In this document: positions 4,801 through 5,555 of the stretch, one piece after another | How the letters are laid out: each line of letters starts with the position of its first letter | Numbering within the stretch: the stretch's first letter is position 1 | NCBI GenBank assembly: GCA_012032575.1 | Contig: JAAUSP010000524.1 | Location: 1-5,555 of the forward strand | From: Anaerolineales bacterium | GTDB lineage: Bacteria > Chloroflexota > Anaerolineae > 4572-78 > J111 | Reading direction: 5' to 3' | Length of the DNA: 5,555 nucleotides | Program-made: the position numbers and the translations under genes | The notes under the pieces: generated by a model | What the model was told of the DNA's origin: nothing | What the model saw: only the letters and a program-made list of their open reading frames with translations | The model's database searches: none

Positions 4801-5555
4801 ATGCCCGCGAGATTTCCCCTTTTGACATCAATTTATATGGCAGGACTGGCGCTGCTGTTTGTAGGTTTGGGTTTGGCCTACAGTGTCTTTACCCCTGTTT
4901 TTGAAAACTCCGACGAAACGTTACACTACCCTTATGTTAAGCATCTGGCCGATGGCCGGGGCTTACCGTTAGCCATACCCAACCAACTCTGGAATCAGGA
5001 GGGCACCCAGCCGCCGCTGTATTACGCCATTGTGGCCGCCAGCACCTTCTGGCTCGATACCGACAATATGCTCGAATTGCTGCAGCGCAATCCGCACTGG
5101 CTCTTCAGCGACGTGCGGCTGTTGATTAACGACAATCAAAATCTGGTTCTACACGGCCCCATGGATGCCTTTCCCTACCGGCGGGCGGCCCTGGCTGTTC
5201 ACATAGGCCGCTGGTGGAGCCTGCTTTTTGGACTGCTGACCGTGGGTGGAACCTTTCTGCTGGCCCGCCGGCTTTTTCCCCACCACCTGCCGCTGGTCCT
5301 CACCGCCACCACCCTGACTGCCTCAACTCCCCAATTCCTTCGCGTCTCCGCTACTGTTAGCAACGACAGCCTGTCTGCGGCGCTGACGACGTGGGCGGTG
5401 CTGACCGCTTTTTGGGTTACAGAACCGTTTACAACAGCAAGAGGACAGGGAGGCGGAGAAGCAGGGGTGACTGCAAAGAGTCCCCTGCTCCCCTGCTCCC
5501 CTGCTCCCCTGCGGCATTACGCTCCGCTGCTCTTAGGATTACTCACCGGGCTAGC
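4801..5555 (+). CDS. Polytopic membrane protein, probable GT-C (PMT/ArnT-like) glycosyltransferase (partial, 3' end outside window)
   Basis: Frame 1 is open from ATG 4801 to the window end (251 codons). The N-terminus (residues about 8-29) is a membrane helix, followed by a loop with PVFENSDETLHYPYVKHLADG, whose Asp38-Glu39 resembles the catalytic acidic pair in the first extracytoplasmic loop of GT-C enzymes. QPPLYYAIVAA at 70-80 is the next hallmark. Further helices lie at about 138-156, 162-180, 190-207 and from 240 on, with FLRVSATVSNDS at 179-190 resembling the conserved SNDxL region of these proteins. Such enzymes move a sugar from a polyprenyl-phosphate donor to lipid, protein or glycan; donor and acceptor here are unknown. 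A TGA at 4786-4788 in this frame makes 4801 the earliest ATG, but no ribosome binding site precedes it; ATG 4837 is an alternative. Residues about 209-237 are encoded by a low-complexity repeat and break the helix pattern. A DUF2142-like or other GT-C family is also possible. Confidence 0.75.
   Translation, partial: MPARFPLLTSIYMAGLALLFVGLGLAYSVFTPVFENSDETLHYPYVKHLADGRGLPLAIPNQLWNQEGTQPPLYYAIVAASTFWLDTDNMLELLQRNPHWLFSDVRLLINDNQNLVLHGPMDAFPYRRAALAVHIGRWWSLLFGLLTVGGTFLLARRLFPHHLPLVLTATTLTASTPQFLRVSATVSNDSLSAALTTWAVLTAFWVTEPFTTARGQGGGEAGVTAKSPLLPCSPAPLRHYAPLLLGLLTGL
5441..5512. repeat. Octamer repeat (CCCCTGCT x3.9) with a complementary purine arm, inside the membrane protein gene
   Basis: CCCCTGCT occurs three times in full and once minus its last base at 5482-5512. 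Upstream, 5441-5467 is a G/A-rich stretch ending in AGCAGGGG (5460-5467), the exact reverse complement of the first CCCCTGCT (5482-5489), with a 14-base loop, so a hairpin is possible. The block stays in frame and encodes about 24-29 Gly/Ala/Pro/Ser/Leu-rich residues (AGVTAKSPLLPCSPAPL) between two membrane helices. The sequences on both sides (TTWAVLTAFWVTE and LLLGLLTGLA) would join naturally without it. It therefore looks like a dispersed repeat inserted into a tolerant loop. Confidence 0.8.

Noticed and set aside
5482..5512. CRISPR-like array
   Set aside because: The units are 8 bases and directly adjacent, with no spacers.
5323..5517. Minus-strand open frame of 64 codons covering the octamer repeat
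   Set aside because: It is mostly translated repeat, and the plus-strand membrane protein explains the stretch better.
173..5555. uppP and the GT-C gene as a shared polyprenyl-phosphate pathway operon
   Set aside because: They are separated by a large signalling gene with its own promoter and by repeat-filled gaps; nothing in the sequence shows co-transcription.

Overview
The window looks like a piece of a Chloroflexota (Anaerolineae/Caldilineae-like) chromosome. This rests on three things: moderately GC-rich coding sequence, a very long sensor phosphatase with stacked GAF domains, and short heptamer/octamer repeats between and inside genes. The lineage is an inference from style; there is no rRNA or similar marker here.

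Layout, all genes on the + strand. Bases 1-111 are the 3' end of a gene whose tail resembles queuine tRNA-ribosyltransferase (tgt). A perfect inverted repeat of TAGACGG-type heptamers (108-150) overlaps its stop codon. Next is a complete, well-supported uppP/bacA gene (173-988), encoding undecaprenyl-diphosphatase of the cell-wall lipid carrier cycle. A 56-base gap with an extended -10 promoter (1038-1046) leads into a large signalling gene, which occupies 1045-4720 but is broken into two open frames. The first (1045-3156) encodes a degenerate receiver, a PAS domain, two GAF domains and the start of a third. The second (3284-4720) encodes the end of that third GAF, a fourth GAF and a SpoIIE/RsbU-type PP2C serine phosphatase. 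Between them the GAF coding runs through a third frame. Both frame changes coincide with short direct duplications of 23 and 5 bases, each 2 mod 3, and removing one copy of each restores a single frame of about 1,215 codons.

After the phosphatase, 4729-4800 is filled with CAGTAAT-type heptamers, first in one orientation and then in the other, ending at the next ATG. That ATG (4801) opens a polytopic membrane protein that runs off the right edge and looks like a GT-C fold (PMT/ArnT-like) glycosyltransferase. It carries an in-frame block of low-complexity repeat (5441-5512, octamer CCCCTGCT x3.9) in a loop between two membrane helices.

Functionally, the phosphatase would sense signals through its PAS and GAF domains and dephosphorylate a STAS-type anti-anti-sigma protein, but no such partner is visible here. 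UppP and the GT-C enzyme could both depend on polyprenyl phosphate, but nothing shows co-regulation. The points most worth checking are the broken phosphatase gene, its pseudo-receiver, and the three repeat families, all built as facing tandem arms, within 5.5 kb.
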